Source: Pedobacter yonginensis (GTDB taxonomy: Bacteria; Bacteroidota; Bacteroidia; Sphingobacteriales; Sphingobacteriaceae). From it: a stretch of DNA of 64,000 nt. Positions 42,435-52,821 of the stretch are shown piece by piece; the first letter of the stretch is position 1; every line of letters starts with the position of its first letter. The notes beneath the pieces are model-generated. The model did no database searches and was not told the DNA's origin. It worked only from the letters and a program-made list of their open reading frames with translations. A program made the position numbers and the translations under genes. The stretch spans positions 496,001 through 560,000 of the forward strand of contig NZ_QGNZ01000001.1 of assembly GCF_003173595.1 (NCBI RefSeq). Direction: 5' to 3'.

Positions 42435-45122
42435 ATGAGTCTAGAAAAATATGTATCCAAGAGAGATTTCTCCAAAACAGCAGAACCCAAATCGGGTAAA
42501 AGCAAAGACAGCGAAAAATTGATGTTTGTGATTCAAAAACATGATGCCTCTCGTTTACATTATGATTTTAGACTCGAAATGCGTGGTGTTTTAAAAAGTT
42601 GGGCGGTTCCGAAAGGACCATCCTTAAATCCTAAGAACAAACGTTTGGCGATGATGGTAGAAGATCATCCATTTGATTACCGAAATTTTGAAGGCATAAT
42701 TCCAAAGGGTGAATACGGTGGTGGAACTGTAATTGTTTGGGATGAAGGAACTTATGAGCCTATTGAAGAAATTAAGGGAAAAAAGGCTCAAGAGAAGCAT
42801 CTTATCAACCAGCTCAAAGAAGGCTCTTTAAAAATAAAATTGAAGGGTAAAAAACTTAAGGGCGAATTTGCTCTAGTGAAAACCCATGGAATGGGCGAAA
42901 ATGGATGGTTGCTGATTAAACATAAGGACGACTTCGCTTCAACCAAAGACATTACAAAAGAGGATAAATCTGTGCTTTCCGGGAAAACAATCGAAAAGAT
43001 GGAAACCACATCGGAGAAAGTTTGGAAAGAGGGGCATGAGGAAAAGCTTAAGCCAGAAAAAAAAAAGCCAGCTAAAAAGGCAAAAGTAGCGGAAGTACAA
43101 AACCAAGCTGAGCCGAAAGTGCTGTTAAAAAATGCACCTAAATCTGCTATGCCACAAGCCATCAAGCCGATGTTGGCCACCTTGGTTGATGAACCTTTTG
43201 ATGATGCAGATTGGCAATATGAAGTGAAATGGGATGGTTATAGAGCTTTGGCTTTCATCAATAAAAACACAGTTGATCTGTTTTCTAGAAACAATAAATC
43301 ATTCAACGAAAAATTTTATCCTATTCATGATATTCTCAAAAAATCGAAATTAAACGCGGTTTTAGATGGAGAGATATTGGTGTTGAATAAGAAGGGCGTT
43401 TCAAACTTCGGCGCTCTTCAAAATTGGAGGAGTGAGGCCGATGGCGAATTGATTTTTTATGTTTTCGACTTGCTTTGGTACGAAGGTAAAAACTTGATGG
43501 AATTGCCTTTAGAAGATCGACAAGCAATTTTAAATGATGTTTTGCCTACTGATGATGATCGCATAAGGTTGGGCAAGGTTTTCAAAGCGAGTGGAATTGA
43601 CTTTTTTGCTGCCGCAGAGAAAATGGGCTTGGAAGGGATCATTGCCAAGAAATCAAGCAGTACTTATGCCCCAGATCGAAGATCGAAAGATTGGCTTAAA
43701 ATAAAAGTGCATAAACGCCAAGAAGTTGTGATTGCAGGTTTCACCAAAAATGAAGATACCTCGAAATCATTCAGTTCGTTGTTGCTTGGCGTTTATGAAA
43801 AGGGTAAGTTAAGTTATGTTGGCAAAGTTGGCACAGGCTTTTCAGATCAGCTTCAAAAAGACATGATGAAACAATTTGCGCCGCTCATCGTGAAGGAAAG
43901 TCCGTTTGATGAAATGCCAGATGTAAATAAGCCTTCCCGGTTTCGCCCTAATCCGCCAAAAGCGAAAGCCACTTGGCTTAAACCAGAATTGGTGTGTGAA
44001 GTGGCTTTTACAGAAGTTACTGATGATGGTGTATTTAGGCACCCATCTTTCAAAGGTATGCGGGAAGATAAAAAGGCCAAAGATGTGGTTCGCGAAGAGG
44101 AGAAACCCATTGATGAAATTGTTTCGGCAACGGATCAAAAGGAGGATAGCCATAAGGAAGCAATCAAAGCGCCCAAAGGAGGCACAGTAAAAACGCTGCT
44201 CAATCCGAAAGATGAAACGCAGGTTAGGAAAATAAAAGGCCACGATTTAAAGTTTACGCATCTGAGTAAAATATATTGGCCTGAAGATCAGGTGTCTAAA
44301 CGTGATATGTTTAATTATTACTATCAAGTTGCTGAATATATTTTACCTTATTTAAAAGATCGACCGCAATCCTTAAACCGTTTCCCAAATGGGATACATG
44401 GACCAAGTTTCTATCAGAAAGATGTAAAAGGTAAAGCGCCAGATTGGGTAAAAACTTTTCCGTATGAAACCAGCGATGGTGAGAAAAAAGAGTATTTGGT
44501 AGGCACGGATGAGGCCACTTTAATGTGGATGGCGAGTTTGGGGTGCATTGAAATCAACCCGTGGTTCAGTCGCATTCAAAACCCCGATAACCCAGATTAT
44601 TGCGTAATCGATTTAGATCCTGATAAAAATACTTTTGATCAAGTGGTTGAAGCTGCTCTTGAAGTCAAAAAGATTTTGGATGCCATCGATGTACCGTGCT
44701 TCTGTAAAACATCCGGATCAACCGGAATGCACATCTATATCCCATTGAACGCAAAATACACTTACGATCAAAGCCAAATGTTTGCGAAGATTATTGTGAG
44801 TTTAGTGCATGACCAAATCCCAGATTACACCTCATTAGAAAGAATGATTTCTGCAAGGAAAGGAAAAATGTATCTCGATTTTTTGCAAAATAGGCCGGGG
44901 GCAACCATCGCCGGCCCATATTCTTTGAGACCCAAAGTTGGCGCTACTGTTTCGATGCCATTGCACTGGGATGAAGTAAAAGCAGGTTTGAAAATGAAAG
45001 ATTATAACATCTTTAATGCGATAGAACGTTTGAAAGTAGAAGGGGATTTGTTTAAAGGGGTTTTAGGCAAAGGCATCGATTTAAAAAAGGCAATTAGTAA
45101 GGCGAAAACCATTTTTGGTTAA
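42435..45122 (+). CDS. ligD: Multifunctional DNA ligase D
   Basis: 895 aa end-joining enzyme with the domain order phosphoesterase-ligase-polymerase/primase, as in Gram-negative LigD. PE domain at ~30-160 (QKHDASRLHYDFRLEM, KGEYGGGTVIVWDEG). ATP-dependent ligase at ~240-540 with nucleophile K265 in KWDGYR and EGIIAKK near 400. Primase-polymerase at ~610-890 with the catalytic DLDPD near 725. An Ala/Lys/Glu-rich linker (210-240) joins the first two. Ku, its partner in repair, is not in the window. A DUF3606 gene precedes it by 12 bases and a Dabb gene follows at 48. Confidence 0.93.
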   Translation: MSLEKYVSKRDFSKTAEPKSGKSKDSEKLMFVIQKHDASRLHYDFRLEMRGVLKSWAVPKGPSLNPKNKRLAMMVEDHPFDYRNFEGIIPKGEYGGGTVIVWDEGTYEPIEEIKGKKAQEKHLINQLKEGSLKIKLKGKKLKGEFALVKTHGMGENGWLLIKHKDDFASTKDITKEDKSVLSGKTIEKMETTSEKVWKEGHEEKLKPEKKKPAKKAKVAEVQNQAEPKVLLKNAPKSAMPQAIKPMLATLVDEPFDDADWQYEVKWDGYRALAFINKNTVDLFSRNNKSFNEKFYPIHDILKKSKLNAVLDGEILVLNKKGVSNFGALQNWRSEADGELIFYVFDLLWYEGKNLMELPLEDRQAILNDVLPTDDDRIRLGKVFKASGIDFFAAAEKMGLEGIIAKKSSSTYAPDRRSKDWLKIKVHKRQEVVIAGFTKNEDTSKSFSSLLLGVYEKGKLSYVGKVGTGFSDQLQKDMMKQFAPLIVKESPFDEMPDVNKPSRFRPNPPKAKATWLKPELVCEVAFTEVTDDGVFRHPSFKGMREDKKAKDVVREEEKPIDEIVSATDQKEDSHKEAIKAPKGGTVKTLLNPKDETQVRKIKGHDLKFTHLSKIYWPEDQVSKRDMFNYYYQVAEYILPYLKDRPQSLNRFPNGIHGPSFYQKDVKGKAPDWVKTFPYETSDGEKKEYLVGTDEATLMWMASLGCIEINPWFSRIQNPDNPDYCVIDLDPDKNTFDQVVEAALEVKKILDAIDVPCFCKTSGSTGMHIYIPLNAKYTYDQSQMFAKIIVSLVHDQIPDYTSLERMISARKGKMYLDFLQNRPGATIAGPYSLRPKVGATVSMPLHWDEVKAGLKMKDYNIFNAIERLKVEGDLFKGVLGKGIDLKKAISKAKTIFG

Positions 45123-45149
45123 TAAACTTCGCCTTTTAGGATCAATTAT

Positions 45150-45157
45150 TATATTTG
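45150..45157 (+). promoter_or_regulatory. -7 element before the Dabb gene
   Basis: TATATTTG, 13 bases upstream of the ATG at 45171; no clear -33. Confidence 0.4.
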
Positions 45158-45170
45158 AAAAAAATTAAAA

Positions 45171-45467
45171 ATGATAGCCCACCACGTTTTATTTTGGCTT
45201 AAAGCCGATACAACTGAAGATCAAAAAGTTGCATTTCGTAAAAGTTTAGAAACCCTCCAAAATATAGAAGTGGTTAAAACCTTCCACGTTGGCACACCAG
45301 CCGCAATTGAACGAGCAGTTGTGGATACCACTTATACTTTCAGCCTAATTTTGTTTTTTGAAGATATGGCTGCACACGATGTTTATCAAGTTCACCCTTT
45401 GCATAAAGCTTTTTTAGATGAATTTAAAGTGTATTTTGAAAAAGTGATTATTTACGATGCCAATTAA
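45171..45467 (+). CDS. Dabb (stress-responsive A/B barrel) protein
   Basis: 98 aa, one dimeric alpha-beta barrel domain (HHVLFWLKADTTEDQKVAFRKSLETLQNI ... HDVYQVHPLHKAFLDEF). Members act in stress responses or as small-molecule enzymes; function here unknown. Its own -7 element overlaps the ligD end, so it may be independently transcribed. Confidence 0.8.
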   Translation: MIAHHVLFWLKADTTEDQKVAFRKSLETLQNIEVVKTFHVGTPAAIERAVVDTTYTFSLILFFEDMAAHDVYQVHPLHKAFLDEFKVYFEKVIIYDAN

Positions 45468-45473
45468 AAGTCT

Positions 45474-47972
45474 TTAAAATTTATAGGATAGGGTAGTCAT
45501 AAACTGGCGTGGCGGAATTGGGTTAACACTGTAATTTTCGTGTACAAAATAGTTTAGTTCATTGGTGAGGTTAGCTACTTTGGCCAATAACGATATTTTT
45601 TTCCAATTGTAACCCGCCGAGAAATCGAAAGTTGTAAAGCCAGATAGTGGAATTAATCGGCTGTAAGCCTGTGTTTTACTGTCATTATAGCCGCCATTTC
45701 GGTCGCCTGTGTAATAGGCTGATGCGCCAAGTTTCAGGCCTTTAAATTTTCCTTCTTGTAAAGTATAAAATAAAGTGGCGTTAGCTGTATTTTTAGTAGA
45801 ACCAACCAAACGCTGTCCTTCAATTATCCCGCCCAGAGTCACTGTTCTTGTAGCATTCGGATTGGCGTTAGTTGGTGATGGAACCGTGTAAACAGTTTTA
45901 TCACGAGTTTCGGTATAGCGAATAAAATTATAACTGTAGCCTGCAATAAAGTTTAGGCCCTTAACAATAGTGCCCGTAATATCAAGTTCCAGTCCATCGC
46001 TCAATGTTTTTCCATTAAGCTCTTTAATGTTTGCATCTCCGTTTGGTGCACCTTGAGCATTCAGCAAAGCTTGTTGCGCAAACTTATCATTTGAAATTCT
46101 GTAGGCGGTTAAGTTTACAGAAAGCCTCCCATTAAATAAATCGTTTTTAATACCGGCTTCATACTGATCAACTGTGGATGGATCAAGAGGAGCCAGGTTT
46201 ACATCAGTACCCGTATTTTGAATAAAGTTACTCGCATAACTCACATAGATAGAGGTTGTTTTAATGGGCTGATAAATCAGACCAAACTTTGGGGTAAAAG
46301 CACTTTCTACTTTCGATTTATCCAAGCTATTAACACTTAGCGTTTGGACCCCCGTTGCCAAGTTGGTGTTAACTGTTCTAGGTGTTTTTTGGAAAGTGTA
46401 ACGAATGCCTGCAAGCACCTTGAATTGTTCTGTGATGGATACCAAATCTTGTACAAAAGCACCCATGCGATATAATGGAGCAAATGTTTCTGATATTACA
46501 TTCACGTTTGGCTCTATCCCCGATCCGTAATAGGTACTGGGATCAAGTAAATTAAAGTTTCCGTAATTAAATGTAGTTAGGTTATTGTTATACGTAAAAC
46601 CACCACTGGTTGTTCTTGACTGGTCGGCATCTGCACCTACTAATAGGCTATGTGCTACACTACCGGTTTTGAAGTTACCATTTAAGTTAATTTGCTGATT
46701 ATAAGTAAATTCTTTGGTTTTCGATCGCGTTACATTACGTGCAGAGATGCCATAAGGAAGTGGATTGGCCGCCTGTGTATCTGCAAAGGGGCGTTCTGCA
46801 CTGAAATAGTTGCGGTTATACGATTGTAGGTTTCCTAATATGTTCAGTTTCCATTGCTCGTTAAACTTGTGATTAATATTTAATTGAGCAGTAACGGTAT
46901 TGGTTTTGTTGTAAGCCCATGGCGCATTTACAAAAGCCCCGCGACCAATATCAACAATTGTATTGTTTACAGTACCAATCCCAAAATCTGGAGTCATGTT
47001 ACTCTTCAAATAATCACCTTGAAGCAATATGTCGGTTTTGTCGCTAATTTTATAGAGTAAAGAGGGGTTAACATACACGCGGTCGGAGTTTACATTATTT
47101 CTAAAACTAGCGGCATCTTCAAAAGTACCTATCAATCTAAATGCTAAATTTTTAGTTATCGGACCATATATATCCCCAGTAGGTTTATACATATCATAGC
47201 TTCCTCCACGCATAGAAACTTCACCACCGTATTCGAATTTAGGTTTTTTGGTTACCAAGTTTACCACAGCTCCACCGGTAACTCCACCGTAAAGTAAGGC
47301 TGCGCTTCCTTTTAAAACTTCTACCGATTCTAAGGTGCTGGTTTCTGGCATGCCGCCACTTGTTGCACGGGCACCATTTTTAAAAACGTTATTGGCACCT
47401 AAACTATAGCCACGTGCAAAAAAAGTTTCACCAGACACCGAACCACGATTTTCTCCAAAGGCCACGCCGTTTATATTTTTCAATACGTCACTCAGCCTGT
47501 TGGCTTGTTGGTCTGTGATGACTTGATTACCAATAATTTGTACCGACTGCGGCAAATCCATTGGGGCAATGGCAATCTTGCTTAAATTGATCGGTTTCTT
47601 ATTTGGTGTTTTGTAGCCATTAACGGCAACCTCATCCAATTGAGATGAAGACTCTACAATAGAAAACTTTACCGCCACATTTTGATCGGATAATACGGTA
47701 ACCGATTTTTCTTGTGAAGAAACTCCGATGGCAGAAATTTTAATTGTATAGGTGGCTGGAAGAATGTTTTTAATGGTGAAATTTCCATTTTCATCCGTTA
47801 AAGTTGTTTTGTTTGTGTTTTTTAATCCAACACTAACATAAGCGGCGGGATTGCCATCACTGGTTTTTACCAAGCCCGAAATTGAGCCATGTTTGGTTTG
47901 CCCTTGAACATTTACAAACAAGAATACCAACAACGCCAATGCCGTCAAAAATTGAGTAAATCTTATATTCAT
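45474..47972 (-). CDS. TonB-dependent siderophore-type receptor
   Basis: 832 aa outer-membrane receptor. A signal peptide (about 1-24) is followed by a carboxypeptidase-like regulatory domain (GSISGLVKTSDGNPAAYVSVGLK, residues 28-110), a plug (SLGANNVFKNGARA... LESVEVLKGSAALLYGG) and a 22-strand beta-barrel ending in a C-terminal Phe (MTTLSYKF). Sequence character fits the siderophore (FecA/FhuA-like) branch, so iron uptake is likely. The promoter region 47973-48101 contains AT-rich imperfect dyads such as ATTATT CTA AATAAT that could bind Fur, but no consensus was verified. Confidence 0.88.
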   Translation of the reverse strand: MNIRFTQFLTALALLVFLFVNVQGQTKHGSISGLVKTSDGNPAAYVSVGLKNTNKTTLTDENGNFTIKNILPATYTIKISAIGVSSQEKSVTVLSDQNVAVKFSIVESSSQLDEVAVNGYKTPNKKPINLSKIAIAPMDLPQSVQIIGNQVITDQQANRLSDVLKNINGVAFGENRGSVSGETFFARGYSLGANNVFKNGARATSGGMPETSTLESVEVLKGSAALLYGGVTGGAVVNLVTKKPKFEYGGEVSMRGGSYDMYKPTGDIYGPITKNLAFRLIGTFEDAASFRNNVNSDRVYVNPSLLYKISDKTDILLQGDYLKSNMTPDFGIGTVNNTIVDIGRGAFVNAPWAYNKTNTVTAQLNINHKFNEQWKLNILGNLQSYNRNYFSAERPFADTQAANPLPYGISARNVTRSKTKEFTYNQQINLNGNFKTGSVAHSLLVGADADQSRTTSGGFTYNNNLTTFNYGNFNLLDPSTYYGSGIEPNVNVISETFAPLYRMGAFVQDLVSITEQFKVLAGIRYTFQKTPRTVNTNLATGVQTLSVNSLDKSKVESAFTPKFGLIYQPIKTTSIYVSYASNFIQNTGTDVNLAPLDPSTVDQYEAGIKNDLFNGRLSVNLTAYRISNDKFAQQALLNAQGAPNGDANIKELNGKTLSDGLELDITGTIVKGLNFIAGYSYNFIRYTETRDKTVYTVPSPTNANPNATRTVTLGGIIEGQRLVGSTKNTANATLFYTLQEGKFKGLKLGASAYYTGDRNGGYNDSKTQAYSRLIPLSGFTTFDFSAGYNWKKISLLAKVANLTNELNYFVHENYSVNPIPPRQFMTTLSYKF

Positions 47973-48134
47973 ATTTATTTAGATTGATTCTTATTAGCGG
48001 CAAAGAAACAAATTATCATTTATACGTGCAAGTTATTTTTAATTATTCTAAATAATAATAGTTAAACCTTTTTTAAAATTGTAAAAACACTTTCTTACCA
48101 ATTGCGTATATTACTAGGAAATAGAGATCCAAAT

Positions 48135-49301
48135 ATGGCATTAAGCAAGGGCGCAAATTTTTATTCTAACCTGCCTGTTAATAAGATTTCGCTAAGCGAG
48201 CTTTTGTTGAAGAATAAACAGTTTAAAAATGTTCCTGCTGACTGGTTTGTAATCATTACGGATATCAAGAACTCTACTGATGCTGTTCTTTCTGGACTGC
48301 ACGAAAATGTAAATTTGATTGCTACGGGGAGCATCGTTACGGTTTTAAACATTGCTTTTAAGGCGGGAATTTCAATTCCATTTTTTTTCGGCGGTGATGG
48401 CGCTACATTCCTGATTCCACCCTCCATAGTCGATGCTTCCATGAAGGCACTCTCGCTTTACAGAACAAATACTTTAACCAATTTCAATCTCGAATTGCGT
48501 ACAGGGATTCTGTCGGTTGTGGAAATTTACGAGCATAAGCACGAATTAAAAATCTGCAAATTTAACAGCACTGGTAATTTTTCCATCCCGATTGTGCTGG
48601 GTAACGGTTTAAATTACGCAGAAAAGGTGATTAAAGGTGACGATTATTTGGCCACGGTGCACAATGATACCGATGAAGAACTTGATTTAAGTGGAATGCA
48701 ATGTAGGTGGGACAAGATTGAGCCTCCTGAGCATAGTGAAGAAGTGGTAACCTTAATTGTCATTGCACAAGATTGCGACCAGCAGGCAAAGGTTTATAGT
48801 AAAGTGATTAAAGAGATTGACAGAATTTATGGACTCCCCGAAAAAAGACAGCCAATTTCTATCCCTAAGCTTATTTTTAGAACAAGCTTTAACAACTTGG
48901 GTAAAGAAATGAGAAGCCGGATTGGGAAGATTAATGTTTTTGAGCTTGTAAAAACTTGGTTTATAAATCTATATGGTTATATCTACTTCCGTACGGACAG
49001 TGGAAAAAATTACCTCCAAAAGCTGGTCGAAATGTCTGATACACTGGTTATTGATGGACGGATAAATACGGTTATTACGGGTACCGAAAAACAGCGGTTG
49101 ATTTTACAGCATGTTTTAAACGATTTGGAAAACGAACATAAACTTCATTATGGCTTGTTTGTAAGTGGGCAATCGGTAATGTCTTGTTATGTTCGCGATT
49201 TGGTAGATGATCATATCCATTTTGTTGATGGATCGGAGGGGGGCTACACGAAAGCTGCTGCCGTTTTAAAGCAAAAACTCAAGAATAAATTGTCTGGTTA
49301 A
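48135..49301 (+). CDS. DUF3095 (nucleotide-cyclase-like) protein
   Basis: 388 aa soluble protein. The N-terminal half contains VIITDIKNSTDAV and FFFGGDGATFL, resembling the two metal-binding blocks of class III nucleotide cyclases, on which DUF3095 is distantly modelled; true cyclase activity is not established. The remainder is unassigned. ATG 48135 is preferred over 48102. It lies 89 bases upstream of a PAS histidine kinase gene on the same strand, which may form a signalling pair. Confidence 0.75.
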   Translation: MALSKGANFYSNLPVNKISLSELLLKNKQFKNVPADWFVIITDIKNSTDAVLSGLHENVNLIATGSIVTVLNIAFKAGISIPFFFGGDGATFLIPPSIVDASMKALSLYRTNTLTNFNLELRTGILSVVEIYEHKHELKICKFNSTGNFSIPIVLGNGLNYAEKVIKGDDYLATVHNDTDEELDLSGMQCRWDKIEPPEHSEEVVTLIVIAQDCDQQAKVYSKVIKEIDRIYGLPEKRQPISIPKLIFRTSFNNLGKEMRSRIGKINVFELVKTWFINLYGYIYFRTDSGKNYLQKLVEMSDTLVIDGRINTVITGTEKQRLILQHVLNDLENEHKLHYGLFVSGQSVMSCYVRDLVDDHIHFVDGSEGGYTKAAAVLKQKLKNKLSG

Positions 49302-49390
49302 TTCATTTTAACTATTCAAAACATTTTATTGGTTTGTATGTAGTTTACAGTAGCGTAATAATACGCATTTAGTGTTAACCTATACTTCAC

Positions 49391-51418
49391 ATGAATAACG
49401 AGGTGCGTAAGCTTAGTAACGATCAACTTCTGGAGGTTCTTGCCCTTTCAAGAGATGCGACTGCGATTTATTCTTCGGATAATATTGTAATCGAAATGGC
49501 TAACGACGCGATGATTGATTTTTGGGGTAAAGACCGAAGTATAATTGGCAAGCCATTGGAAGAGGCTGTTCCCGAGCTTAAAGGGCAACCTTTTATCAAC
49601 ATGCTTAGGAACGTAATCACGACTGGGGTAACAGATTCAGGTGATGCTCTACCCGCAGAAACATTAATTAACGGTAAGCTACAAGTTTGTTATTATAGTT
49701 ATGAGTATCGGGCGATTAAAGACGAACTGGGTAAACCCTATTGCATTTTACACACCGCTGCAGATGTTACAGAACGCGTTTTGGGGCAAAAAGCTTTAGA
49801 GGTTGCGTTGATTCAAAAAGAAGCGCTGGAAAGAGAGCAGGTTTTGAATGAAGAATTACAGGAGGCGAATTTTGAGCTCGAAAATCTTAATCAAGAGTTA
49901 AATTTATCACAAGAATCGCTCAGTCAACTAAATACCGAACTCGAATCTAGAGTTCAGAAAAGAACCCTTGAACTTGTAAATAGTGAAGCCAGAGTTAGGC
50001 ACATGCTTGCCGATGCTCCAGTTGCAATAGCTGTATTCTCTGGAAAAGATTTATTTATAGAATCTGCTAATAAGAAAATTTTAGAGGTATGGGGTAAAAC
50101 AGATGCTATTGTTGGAAAAAAACTGGTTGATGCAGTCCCAGAGTTTGCTGAACAAGATTTTGTAAGAATTTTGAATGAGGTTTATGCTTCGGGCAAATCC
50201 TATTATGGGAATGAAACGAAAGCACTTATCCAAAAAAATGGCAAGACAGAAGAAGTGTATTCAAATTTTATTTACCAACCTTTAAAAGATCAATTCGGTA
50301 GTATCACGAGCATCATGCTATCTGCCAATGTTGTAACCGAACAGGTAAATGCCCGAAAAAAGGTAGAACGTGCGGAAGAAATGCTTCAGCTGGCTTTAGA
50401 GGCAGGAAATATCGGCACTTGGAAAATTAATACCATTACAAATGAGGTGGTGCTTTCTCCTCTCCTAAAACAAATTTACGGTATCAACGTGGATGAAAAT
50501 CCTGATTATGAGGGTATCTGGAATTTGGTAACGGAAGACCAACGTGAAAAAGTATTTGATAAAATACAACATGCCATTAATAGTTTAGGACATTGTGATA
50601 TCTCGCATACTTTAAAGAGGGCAAACGATGGTCAAATCATTTGGATTAGATCTTTTGGTAAGATGATTAAGGACGAGAATGGTATTTTAAATACGCTTTC
50701 TGGGGTTGTTATTGATATTACCCAACAGAAAGAAGACGAGCAGCGTAAAAATGATTTTATCAGTATGGTAAGTCATGAGTTGAAAACACCAATTACCTCA
50801 ATGAGTGCCTATACACAACTTTTGCAGGCTAAAAGTAGAAATGAGTCGGATGCGTTTACAGCCACAACCTTGGATAAAATACAAAAGCAGATTCGTAAAA
50901 TGAGCACGATGATTAATAGCTTTTTAAATGTTTCGAGGCTAGAATCTGGGAAAATCCACTTGATTAAATCCGATTTTGATTTAGAGGAATTACTAAAAGA
51001 TGTTGTTGATGAAAGTAGGCTCACCGATTCTGTTTACAATATTAATTTTGATTGCTGTGAAGCCAAAATTATCCATGCTGATCGGGATAAAATTGGAGCA
51101 GTCATATCAAACCTAATGAGCAACGCCATAAAATACTCGGAAAAGGGTAAAATGATTAATGTAAAATCAGAAGTGGTGGGTAATTTAGCCCATGTGACTG
51201 TTGAAGATGAAGGCATTGGCATTGAAGAACAGCATCTTGATAAACTCTTTGATCGATATTATCGAATAAACAATAACCAAACCAAAACCATTTCTGGTTT
51301 TGGTATTGGATTGTACCTGAGTGCAGAAATTGTAAGAAGGCACCACGGCGAAATTTGGGCTGAAAGTAGCTATGGTGGCGGTTCAAAATTTCATTTTACA
51401 ATTCCCCTGGCTCAATAA
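49391..51418 (+). CDS. PAS-domain sensor histidine kinase
   Basis: 675 aa with no membrane segment, so cytoplasmic. Three PAS domains (about 10-135, 195-315 and 330-440) are separated by a coiled coil (ALEREQVLNEELQEANFELENLNQEL). HisKA has the phosphoacceptor H462 in SMVSHELKTP; the HATPase follows with NLMSNAIKYSE, DEGIGIEE and GFGIGLYLSAEIVRRHHG. It carries no receiver domain, and its response regulator is not adjacent. It sits behind the DUF3095 gene, possibly in an operon. Confidence 0.9.
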   Translation: MNNEVRKLSNDQLLEVLALSRDATAIYSSDNIVIEMANDAMIDFWGKDRSIIGKPLEEAVPELKGQPFINMLRNVITTGVTDSGDALPAETLINGKLQVCYYSYEYRAIKDELGKPYCILHTAADVTERVLGQKALEVALIQKEALEREQVLNEELQEANFELENLNQELNLSQESLSQLNTELESRVQKRTLELVNSEARVRHMLADAPVAIAVFSGKDLFIESANKKILEVWGKTDAIVGKKLVDAVPEFAEQDFVRILNEVYASGKSYYGNETKALIQKNGKTEEVYSNFIYQPLKDQFGSITSIMLSANVVTEQVNARKKVERAEEMLQLALEAGNIGTWKINTITNEVVLSPLLKQIYGINVDENPDYEGIWNLVTEDQREKVFDKIQHAINSLGHCDISHTLKRANDGQIIWIRSFGKMIKDENGILNTLSGVVIDITQQKEDEQRKNDFISMVSHELKTPITSMSAYTQLLQAKSRNESDAFTATTLDKIQKQIRKMSTMINSFLNVSRLESGKIHLIKSDFDLEELLKDVVDESRLTDSVYNINFDCCEAKIIHADRDKIGAVISNLMSNAIKYSEKGKMINVKSEVVGNLAHVTVEDEGIGIEEQHLDKLFDRYYRINNNQTKTISGFGIGLYLSAEIVRRHHGEIWAESSYGGGSKFHFTIPLAQ

Positions 51419-51512
51419 AAAAAAGCATTAATTCTTGCAAAAGCTTCAGTTCTTTGATAGAACTATTTTTGATTCATGAGGCAGCCTGAAAAAATCTTCG
51501 TAATCTTAAAAT

Positions 51513-52508
51513 CTATTCAGATTTCAATATCTCATCTATCAATTTAATTTCACGCTCGCTGAATTCAATTTGATTTAAAGCCTTGATGGAATCCGTTATT
51601 TGCTCTGGTTTACTCGCCCCAATCAGCACAGAGGTAACTCTATCATCTTTCAAAATCCAAGACAAGGCCATGTGTGCCAATTTTTGTCCGCGTTCTTTTG
51701 CAATGTCGTTAAGCTTAGCGATTGTTGCAATTTTATCGGGTGTAATTTGGCGTTCATTTAAAAATACACCACTTGTGGCAACTCTAGAATCGGCTGGAAT
51801 TCCATGCAAATACTTGTCTGTTAGTAATCCTTGGGCTAATGGGGAGTATGGAATACAGCCAACTCCGTTTTCGTCTAAAACGTCCATCAAGCCATTTTCT
51901 ACCCATCTTTCGAACATGGAATATTTAGGCTGATGAATAAGGCATGGCGTTCCGTTATCTTTTAAAATTTGGATTGCTTTTTCTGCTTCTGGTGCCTGAT
52001 AATTAGAAATGCCAACGTACAGTGCTTTGCCCTGCTGTACAATTAAGCTCAATGCATTCATGGTTTCTTCCAAAGGTGTTTCGGGATCTGGGCGATGGTG
52101 ATAAAAAATGTCCACATAATCGAGCTCCATTCTCTTTAAGCTTTGATCCAAGCTCGAAACCAGGTATTTTTTTGAGCCCCAATCTCCATAAGGGCCGTCC
52201 CACATGGTATAACCAGCTTTGGTAGAGATGATCATTTCATCACGATAGTTTCTAAAATCTTCTTTCAGTATTTTACCGAAAACTTCTTCTGCCGAACCTG
52301 GGGGCGGGCCATAGTTGTTGGCCAAATCAAAATGGGTAATTCCATTATTAAAGGCGGTGTAGATTAAATTCTTACTGTTGTCAAAAATGTTGACATGCCC
52401 AAAATTATGCCACAAGCCTAAGGAAATGGCCGGAAGTTTTAATCCGCTTTTTCCGCAACGGCGATAAGACATGCTATCGTATCGGTTTTCTGAGATTTGT
52501 TTATTCAT
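51513..52508 (-). CDS. L-glyceraldehyde 3-phosphate reductase-like aldo/keto reductase
   Basis: 331 aa (beta/alpha)8 NADPH enzyme of the YghZ/Gpr subgroup. The catalytic tetrad is visible as D61, Y66 (HFDLANNYGP), K97 (STKAGYTM) and H in FYHHRPD near 140. The GSAEEVFGKIL and MWDGPYGDWGSKKYL segments are typical of this subgroup. Members detoxify methylglyoxal and reduce L-glyceraldehyde 3-phosphate in E. coli. No operon partner. Confidence 0.88.
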   Translation of the reverse strand: MNKQISENRYDSMSYRRCGKSGLKLPAISLGLWHNFGHVNIFDNSKNLIYTAFNNGITHFDLANNYGPPPGSAEEVFGKILKEDFRNYRDEMIISTKAGYTMWDGPYGDWGSKKYLVSSLDQSLKRMELDYVDIFYHHRPDPETPLEETMNALSLIVQQGKALYVGISNYQAPEAEKAIQILKDNGTPCLIHQPKYSMFERWVENGLMDVLDENGVGCIPYSPLAQGLLTDKYLHGIPADSRVATSGVFLNERQITPDKIATIAKLNDIAKERGQKLAHMALSWILKDDRVTSVLIGASKPEQITDSIKALNQIEFSEREIKLIDEILKSE

Positions 52509-52821
52509 TGTATAGTTCTGATCGGTGACAATATTAGGAACATTTGATTGATTTTATAGTATTCATTGGAAATTTATACACAACAAAAAATGGAACAGCT
52601 GAGAACGATAATCTAGCAGATTTTGATTTGAAAGGTTATATCAGCATGTATGCCTTTTATTTCCGTTAATCATTTTGTTTTCGGAGGGGAAGTAAAATTT
52701 GTTTGCTTTTCATGCCAAACAAACAACCATTCTAATTCACTAAATCGATTTATTTGCTTTGTTAATCTTTATAATTATATTTAAAACGTAATTCGAAAAT
52801 CTAACCCAAATATCAATTTAT
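52509..52821. other. Intergenic region with a small inverted repeat
   Basis: No gene. TTTGTTTG (52698-52705) and CAAACAAA (52716-52723) form an 8 bp stem with a 10-base loop, a possible operator ahead of galM. Confidence 0.4.

Noticed and set aside
43842-44243. Minus-strand ORF over ligD
   Set aside because: Antisense shadow; the plus strand shows catalytic motifs of LigD.
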